64,000 nucleotides of DNA from Urechis unicinctus (taxonomy: Eukaryota; Annelida; Polychaeta; Xenopneusta; Urechidae), in the NCBI GenBank assembly GCA_034190875.2, contig CM067357.1:15339327-15403326 (forward strand), in the 5' to 3' direction. The translations under genes and the position numbers were made by a program. The notes under the pieces are model-generated. The model was not told the DNA's origin and made no database searches. It saw only the letters and a program-made list of their open reading frames with translations. This document shows, piece after piece, positions 1 through 11,129 of this stretch. Numbering within the stretch: the first letter of the stretch is position 1; each line of letters starts with the position of its first letter.

Positions 1-664
1 TGCTGATAGTGTCCAAATTTTAATCTATTCAAATGGACAGACCTGTTGGAGATGAGGTCTCTACAATGAGTAAGTTAGCCATTATTGCTTCCAAAAAGGA
101 TGGGTTGAGGTTGAACAATCATATTTATTACAAAGGGAACATTAATTCCACTGTGCAAAATATTCATTGTTCATATTGATGAACTACAATATATTTTACA
201 TAGCCAAGAATAAATAATGCCAGTTACATGAAATCCAGAGGCAGAGCTTACAATAACATTATGAAGTGAGGGAATGGTTGACAAATGACAATTGTTTTTT
301 TAACTATACAACTTATTTTAAAACCATAGACAACTAATTGACATATTGCTTCAGATTATTCAGGTATCTAGCCTACCGTCAGTTTACACTCTGGATATGG
401 CACAGACTGGGCAAAAGAAACAGGAAAGTGCTGGCAGCCTGTGTAGTAACAGCTGTTAGAAAATCCTTCCCTGACCCGGGCGGCAAATATACAGGTTATC
501 TACAATGGAGCGGAAGATTTCTTGGTCAGGTTGAATCGACACCTGTGAGCACCTACGAGAAGGTCCTTTTCAGGTTTCTCGTACTGGGGGGCAATAGGTG
601 GTGGGACAGTCCTGTCATCTGCAAGGACCTCAGCAAGTCTGTAGCTTGGGTATTTTTGCCTTAG
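1..664 (+). pseudogene. P2RX7_C-like (P2X7 ballast-type) domain gene, left copy, 5' missing
   Basis: The first exon and the start of the second lie outside the window; see 56970-58263 for the full copy. Bases 1-69 are the end of exon 2, with donor ATGA|GTAAGT at 69/70. A TAA is met at about codon 7 of the expected frame, so this exon is frame-broken. Exon 3 begins after the acceptor TTGCTTCAG at 354 and encodes the hallmark end of the P2RX7_C domain: YLAYRQFTLW, then HRLGKRNRKVLAACVV, then RKSFPDPGGKYTGY. The frame runs on about 50 codons to 664, antisense to the transposase last exon. The family forms a cysteine/histidine metal-binding cytosolic fold in vertebrate P2X7 and occurs as stand-alone proteins in invertebrates. 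This copy differs from the right-arm copy by two conservative V/I changes in exon 3. It is probably a pseudogene. Confidence 0.7.
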
Positions 665-2008
665 ATCAAGCACCTGATGTACATAGTCTGAAGCAAATCA
701 ATGATATTCATATTTTATGATAGTCATATAATGTTATATGCCAATTTTTAATTGGGTAACAATGTTTGTGCAAATGAAACTTATTCAGGTTTCGGTAATA
801 AATGTCAAAATAACATGTGTTTCATTTTAGATAAATGCATGTTCACACCAAAAGAAATTGGTACTTTGACAGGCTTGGGATTTTCCCATACCTGAACATG
901 TTCAGTGTTCTAATAGCACTACTGCCACTTACAAAAATCCCTGAAGCCATGAACAAATTTCCTGCGGGCATAGCTCCTGTAAAAGGTTGGTAATCCCACA
1001 TCTTACGGTGTCCATTCACGCCGATTTGTTCAAAACAAGCAATACTCCCCCGGTATCTTTGATTCTGACTAGGGCCATCCTCCAGATCAACACCACTGTA
1101 CATAAGCATTCTGTGAGCTAAATTTTTCTTCCATCAAATAAAACCCTGTGATTACACTACAAACAAAACAATATTTACCTAACAGTTCTTCAAACGCCAT
1201 GTCATCATCAGTATCCATCTCAGCATCATCACTTCGTTAGTGAAGTCAGTCCAACAGATTCCTCCTGGGGCTCATATTGGGTGCCCTTGGTGACACTTTT
1301 GGTGATGTGGGCCAACTTGGCTACCTCTTGAATATATCTTTATCCCAGGAAAGATAGAACTCTGTGTCTGTAGAGACTTGTCAGCCATCTATGGTATCAA
1401 TACAATAAGTATGCTACAATTTCATTCATCATAGCCTTTAAGGATGTAAATGTTTACAAATTGACTCTGAAAAGACACGTGGATACATACAACAGAAGTT
1501 ATCCCCGCCAATGCATTTCATCATATATAATAATGCAGTTGCCTTGTGACACTCACCAAAACATTTGCCTGCACCCCCAATGACAAGTGAGAGCAAGCTT
1601 CATGGTCGGCAGACGGCAAGGCACTCGCCCCTCGTGTAGCAAACAGCGCGGACGCTGACAGGCGAAGTTTCTTCGCCTAGCCTAGGTCGGCAGTACTTGA
1701 GTGTGACACCTCAGTCTGTGATTCACCACTGTCACTAGATTTATCTATCTGCTCAGCTGCCAATACCATTTCGGAGGCTAGGTTTCTTACGAAATCCTAG
1801 ACTTTTGAGCAGCTCTGGGTCAGTCTCATAAGCACTTTTCTCGAAATGATCAGAACATAGAACTGTCGTATAACTAGTATAAGGGCAGGACTACAGTGTT
1901 TACGCTTGACTTTCGACACCCATATGCGGCGCATATCTCTTTTAGAAACAAAAAAGTCACGCCTGACTTCTCATTGTTCCGACAACCAAACGCACAACAA
2001 TAAGGCAT
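500..2008 (-). pseudogene. THAP-domain Kolobok-type transposase remnant, left copy
   Basis: This mirrors 55638-57134 of the right arm. On the minus strand the THAP region spans 2008 down to about 1753, with several frame breaks. A middle exon (1109-843) carries the motif MPAGNLFMASGIFVSGSS and is followed closely by a stop. The last exon (687-500) contains KYPSYRLAEVLADDR and VPPPIAPQYEKPEK and ends in a stop at 500. The catalytic DDE core expected between the middle and last exons is absent: only about 150 bp separates them. The last exon overlaps the opposite-strand P2RX7_C-like frame. The element is therefore an internally deleted derivative. One residue differs from the right copy in the middle exon (G versus E). 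Confidence 0.65.
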
Positions 2009-2117
2009 AATCCACACCAAGAAACGCACCAGACCGTGAAGAAAGACGAGTTAGTCACACGCTGTCAACCAACCGGGAAGGCTAAAGATGGCAATGAATA
2101 TTCGCAAACAACCCGAA

Positions 2118-2125
2118 TGACGTCA
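2118..2125. promoter_or_regulatory. CRE-type palindrome TGACGTCA near transposon end
   Basis: A perfect TGACGTCA lies about 110 bp upstream of the THAP start codon and 190 bp inside the transposon terminus. It is mirrored at 55521-55528. The opposite end of the same element (58362-58369) and the promoter-side end of element 2 (9753-9760) carry the same 8-mer. A CREB/ATF-type promoter role is inferred, not shown. Confidence 0.45.
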
Positions 2126-2312
2126 CTGTACGGACATTCACGAATTTTACCGAGCGGTATCTTGTCAGATTCGACGTGGGAAATATACATTTAAAAATCA
2201 TTTTTCTAAAAGAAAATAAGCGCGCAGTCACCTTATTATGGTCACGATACCCTTTTAAAACATAGAACTTTGGAAAAATGGAATAAAAAAAATCTTTGTA
2301 GTTGACCTTTAA

Positions 2313-3389
2313 GTAGCACCCTTTCACCCATTTACTGCCCAGCCCAGCAACAATAGCAGCCCAAAACTGTGCATTTTGTTTATTCGATGTTGTTACCCCG
2401 CTTCCTCATATCTCAGTAATGAAGGCACTATATCTAAGTAGTATGAGGTTCAAAGTATACCAGCTATATATTCATGATTATGTTGTACTTTTGGTTGTTC
2501 AACATTTGGTTACCTATCGACGGAAGGTCTTTGATTAAGGGGCGAATTTGCTCATCGACTTATGTTTGCCTATTCATTGGCCTTCAAACTTCAAACTAAT
2601 AGTTTTAGGAGATCACTTGCATGGTATATTTAACAATTTTGACAAGGTTGTATGTTGGATCGAACAAATATATGACATTATTCAAACGTAGCATGGCAAC
2701 TGTTAGTAATTCCGTGTATTAAATTGAGATCAGACATCATCTGACAAAACAGTAGAATTCTCACCTGCAAATTTATTAACAAGAAGATATTTGTGCACAA
2801 ATATATGCTATTTGAAAATGTTAAATTTAGCAGCAAGAAAAATTTATGTGCATTTCTTAAGCTTCAGTAGTACACAAAGGCATATTATACGAGGCTTGCA
2901 ATATGGTCTCGTCACAAGCTGAAGCAACTTCCATTTGGAGGGTGGACACGCATGCGAGTCAAGGCTATAAGGATTGTACTATCAGGGTTAAACCTCTCCC
3001 CGCCAAGTGGTCGAATGCAACCTAGGCAGGCGTGCTGATACTTAAGGGGTGGGGGGGAGGTTTTTTAAAAGTGTATGAGCCAGAATAGTATTAGAACACT
3101 ACCCCCATGTAGGAGATAATTCCGATAATTATCAAAACTATGGTTGGACACTACACTTCTCTCTGCGATTACACTCTCACTCATATAAACTGAAGTGTTC
3201 AATATGTTTTTGCTGCGTCCATCTTAAATATTTGCCCATAGTAAGCAGAGGTGATAACTTACATATTGATCGAGAAAGCAATTGGTTTTGTGTACCATGT
3301 AAGTTGCCAATACTGCAGTTAAACATTATGACGACTATGCAGACTTTATTATTGCTATCTATGTTTTGGAAATCAAGTAAGTGTCACAC
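2313..3389. other. Non-coding arm sequence without recognised gene
   Basis: AT-rich sequence flanking the transposon, with a G-rich run near 3046-3060. At 2930/2931 it carries the junction where the right arm has 544 extra bases. Part of 3130-3230 is related to 41130-41290 in the spacer, so it belongs to an interspersed repeat. No convincing coding frame was seen. Confidence 0.6.
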
Positions 3390-4080
3390 TAATATTGAAG
3401 TTGGTGTTGTTATCGGCCCCCAACACTTATACCAAGGACGATGTGAGCCCAAATATTAAGACGTCATTAAAGCAAATAATATAACATGCGTGATACATGG
3501 AACCTTATCAAAACAGTCCCAAACAAGAACAAGCAGGTCACAATTTCTCAATTCTGTATTGATGGTCAAATTGTCGATCATAAAAATGTCATAGCCAACA
3601 AATTTAAGCATTTGTACCTGAATATTGAGCAGAATCTTGCAAACAACATTCCCCAATCAACAAGATTTTCTATTTTTCTATTTCGAGTCCAAACGCGCAA
3701 ACTTTCGTTGTTAGTAATACGAATGAACGTGAAGGTATAAACATCATCAGTGGCTTTAACAATTGTGGATGGGACGATATTTCTAGTTCTATTACTAAAA
3801 GGAAAAATAATATATTATAGCCACTGATCTACTGTCTAAATATATCTCTAAGCAGGTGTTGTCCTTATTGAGCACGTGTTGTACCATATTCACAAATGGC
3901 CTGTGAAACGAAATTGGCAAATATAGACCCGTGTCGATTCTTCCCTGCTTTTCAAAAGTATTGGAAAAACCCATAAAGTCAGACTCAATAAATTCCTGAA
4001 CAAATATCACTTGTTGTATCAATAGCAAATGGGGTTTCGTAAAAACTACGGCACTAATTAGGTTAGTGTTATGTGTATCT
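3390..4080 (+). mobile_element. LINE-A fragment: CR1/L2-like non-LTR retrotransposon ORF2 (end of endonuclease to start of RT)
   Basis: Conceptual translation shows, in order and in shifting frames, three parts of an ORF2. First is the end of an APE-type endonuclease (IEVGVV around 3400). Second is a typical ORF2 linker (DTWNLIKTVPNKNKQ, then a stretch ending LANNIPQ; 3486-3660). Third is the start of a reverse transcriptase with KYRPVSILPCFSKVLEK at about 3910-3975. Stops and frameshifts are frequent, so it is dead. It lies directly downstream of ZNF1 and points toward it. Copies are at 53000-53700 and 41559-42370, and a shorter RT piece lies next to ZNF2 (16075-16370; 43774-44080). Confidence 0.75.
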
Positions 4081-4379
4081 AGTTGACAAAATGATCAGTT
4101 ATATATTCGTAACCCATCTTGAATGACCATTTAATTGTTCTCTTTAAGCCCTAGACAGCAATACAATCAATAATGACAATAGCTTTTAACCATAGTGAAT
4201 TATAAATTCATACAATAACAATTAATGACAAAAATAAACATGAACGCACATGTTAAACGTCATCATCATTACGATTCTTAATATGTCATACACTAAAAGA
4301 CAATGTCAGATTTTGTCAAGTATGCGTTCGAATATGTTTCGCTTGATAACTTCCACTGTTGTCACATTTGTAAAAAAAT

Positions 4380-4979
4380 TCACCAGCATGCGTTCTCATG
4401 TCTTGTCAGATGACTTCCTTTAGTGAACGACTTTCCACATATGTAAGGTTTTTCACCAGTATGCTTTCTCATATGTTCTGTCAGAGTACTTCCATGAGCA
4501 AATGACTTTCCACAAGTGTCACATTTGAAAGGTTTTTCACCAGTATGCTTTCTCATATGTCTTGTCAGATGACTTCCTTGAGTGAACGACTTTCTACAAA
4601 TGTCACATTTGTAAGGTTTTTCACCAGTATGCGTTCTCATATGTTCTGTCAGATAACTTCCATGAGCAAACGACTTTCCACAAGGGTCACATTTGTAAGG
4701 TTTTTCACCAGTATGTGTTCTTTTATGCCTTTTGATATTGCCTCCATCAGCGAACGAATTTCCACAAATGTCACATTTATAAGCTTTTACGCCAGTATGC
4801 GTTCTTTTATGCCTTTTGATATTGCTTCCATCAACGAACGACTTTCCACAAATGTCACATTTATAAGCTTTAACACCAGTATGCGTTCTCTTAGTGGGCT
4901 TTAATATTGAGTCCATTGATGAAGCAATACGAAGATCCATCATTGACATCATCAGCGGCCTTCCATGCTGATACTTCAT
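4380..4979 (-). CDS. ZNF1, left copy: short C2H2 zinc-finger protein
   Basis: A 199-codon frame encodes tandem C2H2 fingers of the form [11 protein letters not shown]5-L-x2-H-x3-H joined by TGEKPY linkers. Five fingers are intact. The sixth (KPYICGKSFTKGSHLTRH) lacks three codons between its first cysteine and the CGKSF block, so it lacks a normal cysteine pair. The right-arm allele (51346-52683) has 14 intact fingers; the shared first four or five and the last one show that about nine fingers differ between copies. The first 30 residues, from MKYQHGRP, read in a different frame from the leader of ZNF3, so this start may be artificial. The likely real exon begins after TGTAACAG at about 4995 (minus strand). 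A role in sequence-specific DNA binding in the nucleus is inferred from the family. The 3' flank at 4160-4370 is conserved at all ZNF loci here. Confidence 0.7.
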   Translation of the reverse strand: MKYQHGRPLMMSMMDLRIASSMDSILKPTKRTHTGVKAYKCDICGKSFVDGSNIKRHKRTHTGVKAYKCDICGNSFADGGNIKRHKRTHTGEKPYKCDPCGKSFAHGSYLTEHMRTHTGEKPYKCDICRKSFTQGSHLTRHMRKHTGEKPFKCDTCGKSFAHGSTLTEHMRKHTGEKPYICGKSFTKGSHLTRHENACW

Positions 4980-4984
4980 CAGCT

Positions 4985-5650
4985 AGAATTCTCCTGTAAC
5001 ACATTTTCATGAATCAATAGCTATTTTCATGTGATCTTTTAATACATCATTGTTATGAAAGTGTACCTATTGGTCACACTTAAGTATTGTTTCTTATCAT
5101 GCCTTAAGGCCCTGTAGTTTTTGACCTGATTCTCAACTAAACGTTATGACAAGACTAATCCATTACGTTAATGGTCGAACAGTGTGTAGTGGCACAATCC
5201 AATGTATCACAGGGTCTCAAAACTATGTGACATTGGCCTAGTAAATGAATGATACAAGAGAGGCAGGCTAAAAAATACTGCCTCGCCTTTCGACCGACAA
5301 AATGTGGCTCCAAGGTGTGACAACATGACTGGTTACTTGTGACACGGTTGATCACGTTCAAATGGCGGTCCCATCTCTGAAAAGGGATGTAAAAGATCAT
5401 CTGAGGACGACGGGCTCCCTGGCAGTGACCACCCTCAGAGTTACACACTCACTGCTAGACGTATAAAGCCTAGTTGCTAAACACGACTATAATTCGATGC
5501 ACACACACACACACGCCACTGGTCGATTACATAAGGCTTGGCTTACTTAGAGTCTGCACAAGCGCCAACGGCCTGTCTTCCAACGGCAAGCCTGGACGCC
5601 CAGCAATACGGTACCAACAATATAACACAAACAAAATTATCTCTAAACAA
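4985..5650. other. Upstream flank of ZNF1, paralogous to the ZNF2 flank
   Basis: Segments around 5110-5260, including a TAACGTT-rich stretch and a motif around ACTATGTGACATTGG, match parts of 12880-12960 and 13690-13740 upstream of ZNF2. This indicates that the ZNF genes were duplicated together with their flanks. A short CA run occurs at about 5500-5513. No supported coding exon was found. Confidence 0.5.
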
Positions 5651-5655
5651 AAATA

Positions 5656-5717
<62 letters not shown>
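5651..5717. repeat. (TA)n microsatellite
   Basis: An alternating TA tract of about 60 bp. The matching tract in the right arm (50643-50672) is less than half as long, so this is a length polymorphism between the arms. Confidence 0.95.
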
Positions 5718-5718
<1 letters not shown>

Positions 5719-6156
5719 GTTTTCAGATGACACCCTGATTTGTCTCAACAGGATCCCTATGTTCTTATCAGTCTGTGTTATAAAAAAACATTGTTCACCA
5801 TGTAAAGTGACCCATCAGCCGGACGTGATTAACCTAGGTATACCAGTCCGGCCATAAAATCACCCGTCAGCCCTGGGTGTTGATTGTGCACATTTTCTCA
5901 CCACAACAAAACAGTTGCTGTGGAATGACTCCAAAGAGCTGACTCTGGCTGACAAGACAAGAAAACACATCACCCGCGAGCAGTGCAGTGCTTTGTCACA
6001 GCCTCATATGGAATTTTCTGATCGATTCAGGGCCCAATCAGAAGTCAAATGAAGACTATATATCATCAACACATGTCCATTGAGGCCCCCATAGATGTTG
6101 AATCAATAGCCCATAAGCGTTTCTTGATTTTATGTTAGCAAATTACTCATAGGTTT
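5718..6156. other. Non-coding arm sequence
   Basis: Sequence shared with the right arm (50205-50640). No supported gene. It ends at the poly-G tract, where the left-arm-specific region begins. Confidence 0.5.
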
Positions 6157-6193
6157 GGGGGGGGGGGGGTGGGGGGGGGGGGGGGGGGGGGGG
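6157..6193. repeat. Poly-G tract
   Basis: A run of G broken by a single T at 6170. Its right-arm counterpart is a shorter C run at 50193-50203. It marks the edge of the arm-specific 3.8-kb difference. Confidence 0.95.
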
Positions 6194-6313
6194 TAGCCCA
6201 AAAGACCAACGTCAGGTTCTATTTATCACCTTGTCGGTCCAACAGTTTAAAGGTGCATTTTTTCAAAAAAATCGAATCGAAAAAAAAAGTTGCTAACTGC
6301 AAGAGTACCCTAA

Positions 6314-7375
6314 ATGGTGCTGATATCCGGATTCCAAAGTTGGAATGGCCGTATATATTTCTTGTTGTTCGTGAATAAACCTTCAATTCCTTATTTTTCA
6401 CTTCCAGCCAAGAATAGACCATATTTGGAAGCTCATGTATTATTAATTCCGGAAGCGCAGAAACGTCATCACTCTGTGCCGATTGCCGCAGGCGGGTGTT
6501 TAGTTTGCGCTATTTTCATTGCGATAAAGGACGATCAAACCAAGAAACGAAGAAAAGGTGGAGGGAGAAAGAAGCTGTTTATAGATTCAACAACTAAGAG
6601 AAGGAAGCGGGAGCTAGACCAGCTGCGGTCTAACACGAGGGTGTCTTAAGATAGGCATTCAGGGAAGTGAGGAGTGTGACCAACGAAGAAGCTGCAAAGT
6701 TTTGCTGGACATGTAAGTAATCTCGTAGCCCTACAAGACGTCTGCGTATAAATTCATGTTACCGTTATGACCGGAGCTAGTAATCTCGTTGTATTATGAA
6801 TACCCTGCTATCGAATCGGTCTCTATTGAATCGACTTGTGTCACCGATTAAATAAAATCTAAGGGCCTATTGTGAGTCCATTGCACCATTTAGATTTGTA
6901 AATTGTTGTTGCAAACATACCTTACTTAATTTGTAAATTTCAGGTAGAGAAATTATTGCATCCTCTTGACCCTAATTCAATGGCTGGTGATCAAGTTTTC
7001 GTCTAACCTTGCCTGCAGTCAAGTTGTGACAATGGACCACAACAGGCATATGCACTCAAGTAGGGTTGGTCAGCCAATGTAAGTCTGACCACTCAACTAC
7101 ACACTGACTAAATGTCCTATCAGAAAACAAAATACTGATGCTGCACATGTAATGTGTTCTAGCTATTTGGCCATATAATGCCATTTGTTGTGTTACAGGT
7201 CCAGCAATCACTTCAACAAGCAGTCAAAGACGTGGTCATCGGTTTAGAGGCCAAGACTTGCGCCCATATACCAGATATGATGACAGAAATCTTTAGGCCC
7301 AAGCAATGCGACAGCAATCACAACAACACCCCACAATGCTCTGCTGATGACCCCGCAAAATCAGTTTGAACATTG
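6314..7375 (+). pseudogene. Transposon-borne gene: N-terminal exon(s) of a Kolobok-associated protein
   Basis: The first recognisable exon ends at 6712 with donor GACAT|GTAAGT. Its last part is basic (KKRRKGGGRKK), then reads STTKRRKRELDQLRSNTRVS. After a stop at 6647-6649, another frame continues the expected pattern (FRE, then VRSVTNEEAAKF). This region resembles N-terminal segments of transposon-encoded proteins I recall from fish and invertebrates. A second possible exon follows the acceptor TGTGTTACAG at 7198 and stops by 7369. A polyadenylation-like AATAAA lies near 7540. It is frame-broken, and no catalytic domain was seen. The assignment to the transposase or an accessory protein is an inference. 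Confidence 0.4.
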
Positions 7376-7904
7376 CTCCTGTGCCAGGCCATCTACCCAA
7401 GAAACAGTTGCAGGAGTCTCATTTTGATTAAAAATATGATTTGGAAATTTGTTTTTGTTGAAATGTACAAATATTTTATTAGTCACATTCTTTTGTCTGT
7501 TAATCCAAACTGTAATAGAAGAACTCATGTAATTGGCAAATAAATAATACATGAACTCATTTTAATGTCACTTCTTTTTTTATCAGGGCTAGAATTATGA
7601 ACATAAAAAGTCAAATCTGAAGATAAGTGTCATGACTAATTGACAAAATAATGTGTGCATAATTCTTTTCTTCTGTGTTTGAGAGACGAAAAAATTTACT
7701 AATATATGAATGCTCATTCCATTAAACATATAGACAATAAGTTATCAGATTGTTGAAGCAAAAATGTTCAGAACAAATAATACCACATGTTTTGTAAGAC
7801 TAAGCAATTTATAATCTACACAAAAATACCAATCAGAACAATGTGATATTTCCGGATTAAAATTAAAACATTTAGGCTTAGTATATTACCAAAACCTATT
7901 TTGT

Positions 7905-8356
7905 ATTAAGCCTGTATACTGTCAATACTTGTTACGGAAGAGGTCTCTGATCTTCCTTACACAACCGGAGTTACCCTCCTGTTGCACTCCTCCAAAAATA
8001 CATGAATCCACTGAACCAATTGCTGATAGGCGCCGTGTCTAAGCATCTTTTTTTTTGTCCTCGACAACCGCATCCCATAGCAAGTCCACCCGGTACCTGT
8101 TAATAACCTCAATGACCATCGGGTCAAGCACAACTCCTTCCATCTGAGGTAGTGCATATGTGCAAAAGTCTGGGCTGTTAGTGCACCATTGCCGCTCCAC
8201 AGGGGGAGGCATTTCCCTACATTGAAGGCAGATGCAACAGTCTGGGGAAGTGGTAGTTGATGGAGGGTGGAATACTTCTTTCGGCGGTGTGGGTTGTCGG
8301 GTGATTGTAAGCGCAAACTGTGGCTGTCTTTCTAACCAGCAACTGACCCACCCCAT
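7905..8356 (-). pseudogene. P2RX7_C-like domain gene in transposon 2, frame-broken
   Basis: Minus-strand translation gives the family hallmarks in order. CCICLQCREMPPPVERQWC is the metal-binding cysteine start. LPQMEGVVLDPMVIEV follows, then a frameshift at a run of T at about 8046-8054. RHGAYQQLVQWIHVFLEE then leads into CNRRVTPVV. After a stop, another frame reads CVRKIRDLF followed by QYTG. The domain order matches element 1 and vertebrate P2X7 C-termini, but at least two frame breaks and internal stops make it non-functional as read. Upstream minus-strand sequence (8465-8984) may hold earlier exons, but none could be fixed. This is a separate, diverged family member rather than a recent copy of element 1's gene. 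Confidence 0.65.
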
Positions 8357-9199
8357 CCAAATCCAGCCACCGCACTAAATTCTGAAAATATGAGTAATCA
8401 AAAGTCTTCTTTTTGATGGATTGAATATCTCCAATACAAATCTCTCTCTGTGACCAAAATTGCAAGAAGGTTTTTGGAGCAGCTTTAGAGTGCTAAATGC
8501 TGAGTTGTACAATACCTTCATTTTCTCCTTCTGTGACAGCTCTAAAGATTTAGCAGTCACTCTACTCTGCTGTAGGGTCTGGTTAGTTATTGGTGTGTTG
8601 CAAAGGTAGCCACTGCAAACAAGATTGACTCGCTTTCGGCCTGTCGAGGTCTACAAACAAATGAGAACCAATGGAAATTTATGGTTCGAAAGTTCAACAT
8701 TGGACCTATTTACTGACAAAGTGATTCAATTAGGTAAGGCAAGCCCAAAAGTACCTTGTTTGAAGAAGGTGGGGCTCCTCTGCCACCTCTTCAGGCTTGT
8801 CTGCAACCTCCACCAACTTGGACACCTGTGTCATGGTGAACAATTTCAAACCATTAAACACATCCTTCCCAGTCATAATGGGTGTATTGAGTTCAATAAA
8901 ATACCCTTGATAAGAATCAAATAATAAAGGAATCAACCTCAATTCCACACATGTTGTCAGAATCTGTACCATGACCCCTTCCACTGCCTCTTCTTGTATG
9001 TGATCCCCTCCTTGGCATTTTGATTTCCTTTAAATTTGAAAGTGGGTTGGTTCAATTTAATCAATGAATGAACATGACAAGAATAATTCAATCAATAATG
9101 TTACAGTGTTTGAGCCAAAAGCCTGCAAAAGTCAACCAAACCCATACGATGATACATACCACCCCAAACTCCTAGCATTGACGTTTCAGTACACAGGGA

Positions 9200-9277
9200 T
9201 TTGCATTGGCTGGCCGTTATCTTCTCTGTAGGGTTTATGTATGCATAGAAGATAGCGGCCCGCCAGCCAATTCAAAT
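9200..9277. repeat. Hairpin (inverted repeat) inside transposon 2
   Basis: The arm ATTTGCATTGGCTGG leading to TTATCTTCT pairs with AGAAGATAGC leading to CCAGCCAATTCAAAT, about 30 nt per arm with a loop around 9235-9245. It could be a subterminal transposase site or a nested foldback remnant. Confidence 0.7.
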
Positions 9278-9752
9278 CCATGTTTCAGTTCACTATAACC
9301 AGATAAAGTAGACGTCATGAGGGAGACCCCAGTCCCTTGATTTATAATACAATTTATGAGTTCATTCAGGAATACTCCAATAGTTTGCTATGAAAAAGCA
9401 CCGATAATTGCATAAGAAATAATCAAACTTCGAACAAGAGTCACGGCTTTACACTCCAAAACGTGAAAAACTAGTCAAGAATATCGTTTTTATTACGCTT
9501 GAACATGCGCAGCCTCAGTATAAATATACTAAGTCTAAGGGCTACCTCAGGGTTCGTTCGCAGGCTATCTGTTGTTAAATTTACGGTAATCTATTGTACT
9601 GATAGTGTTCACTTAATTGAGGCGGGTTCTTTTTTATATACAACATTCGAAAACTCCAATCAAAGAAGAAGAAAGAAGAGAAATGTAGGAATCAAAACAC
9701 TCACCATTTCGGTTGCATGCGTTTCCACATTCTATCGAATCTGCGCTGCGCG

Positions 9753-9760
9753 TGACGTCA
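9753..9760. promoter_or_regulatory. CRE-type palindrome TGACGTCA in transposon 2
   Basis: A perfect TGACGTCA lies 230 bp inside the right terminus, on the side from which the P2RX7_C-like gene would be transcribed. An NRF1-like ACGCATGCG lies about 35 bp further on. It parallels the CRE sites in element 1. The function is inferred. Confidence 0.4.
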
Positions 9761-9989
9761 CGACTATGTGTTGTCAACAAATGACCCTTCAATACGCATG
9801 CGTCATTTTCCCATCGACATGTGCTCATGTTTGTAAACATGGGTGTGGCCGACAGATTTCGATACGGTGTAATCGACGATATAGCGTTGAACTAGTCCGC
9901 AAAATGGTTTATATGGGTTCCAAAAGAGTTGTTCTATTAAATGGAGCAAAAAAACCGCATGTCATTTTTTTCAAAAAATGCATCTTTAA

Positions 9990-10784
9990 GCAAAATTTTT
10001 TGGTCGATGCATTCGATCAACCCAGAACTCACCACTTTTTTCACGAAACATGCATGTTCTGACGAGTTTCGGGCGATCAGTGTCGAAAGTTATTATCTAA
10101 TTCGGTTGGAGATAGTGTTTCATATTCCTATCGTCTGCGGAAAACTATATTTTCGATAACTTTCCAAGTTTACCGGTGATATTTTCTTCCGAAATACAAG
10201 CGCGGAGGACGATATCCCAGACAGCCCCAGAAACTTCCGATGTAAATAAGGCGGCGAGAACATAGGCAAAAACTATTGCTGATAACTCCTGTCGCCTTTT
10301 CCCCAGGTTTTCGTTGCTTTCTTCGTGATTCGGTGTGATATTTGTGCGACAGTGAATGTTAATGGCCTTTTCTACATGTTAGACAAGGTCATTTTAGCTT
10401 TTAGCTTTGTGACACAAATGGTCCCTGTGAACCCGCGTCTTGTGAGCTGTCTCGCCTATGTTCCAATTGGTGTATCCTCCCGCTGGTTAGTTTCCGCCGC
10501 CTCGCCGCCATGTTACCAAGTCGGGCTCAGATATTACCGTTTGGTGTGTTTTACGCCAAAATACTAATTCACAGGATACTGTTGTTGCTGAAATTCAGCT
10601 TCTGTTCCTATAAATGTTTGGTGAGTTGATTTTATTAGCTAAAACTAGGTAAAGCAGCGGAACTCTTGATAATTCCGTTGACTTATGTCGGGAATTATCG
10701 TTGGACGCCAGAACTAAGAGGGAGTGCATATAGTACTTAGTTCGAAAGAGCTAGTGGGGGGTGCAGAGGCCAAATATTGACTAA
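9990..10784. other. Arm sequence without recognised gene
   Basis: This is shared with 49370-50100 of the right arm. A frame at 10325-10567 is open in both arms but shows no recognisable domain, so I do not call it a gene. A GC-richer patch with GCCGCCATGTT near 10505 resembles a YY1-type site, which is weak evidence for a promoter. Confidence 0.4.
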
Positions 10785-11129
10785 AATAAGGTTTACGAAA
10801 ATTAACTTGAAGGGAATAAGCTACATATTTAATAATAAACAATGTCTTAATAGCTTAAAAACATTTAGAAAACATGAAAACATACTGCCGATCAATCGAT
10901 ATTACCTAAGCAACAGAGTTTATGGGAGTCGTCGATTCCGATTGAAATAGTAAACAAATTGCCGCGTTCGGAATTTCGCTCCTCGTTGACTCGTCCTACA
11001 TAATTTTCGTTGAGCTCTGACCGGATTTACATCAGGGAAAATAGTAAGTTGCTTGTCATATGAAGGGAGGTGCCTTCGTTGGACGATTTGACACATAAAC
11101 GAGACGTTTGATAATAATTTATCACAGAC

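Larger units (their letters stand above)
1..2308 (-). mobile_element. Kolobok-like DNA transposon 1, left copy (cut by window start)
   Basis: This is the reverse-complement copy of the complete element at 55338-58575. Its visible terminus ends in AGTTGACCT at 2300-2308 and is followed by TTAA (2309-2312), the target-site duplication typical of Kolobok and other TTAA-specific transposons. It contains a THAP-transposase remnant on the minus strand and the 3' part of a P2RX7_C-like gene on the plus strand. The other terminus lies outside the window. Because both arms carry it, the insertion predates the arm duplication. Confidence 0.8.
6251..9985. mobile_element. Kolobok-like TTAA transposon 2 (left arm only), 3735 bp
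   Basis: The left terminus AGGTGCATTTTTTC (6251) and the right terminus GAAAAAATGCATCT (ending 9985) form imperfect terminal inverted repeats. Both are flanked by TTAA (6247-6250 and 9986-9989), the expected target-site duplication. The right arm lacks the element (site near 50117-50203). Inside, a plus-strand transposon-type exon set (6314-7375) converges on a minus-strand P2RX7_C-like gene (8356-7905), the same layout as element 1. No DDE core was recognised, so it is probably non-autonomous. An 80-bp hairpin (9200-9277) and a CRE palindrome (9753) lie near the right end. Confidence 0.75.

Noticed and set aside
10325..10567. 80-codon frame conserved in both arms
   Set aside because: Conservation only reflects the recent arm duplication; there is no domain and no start context.
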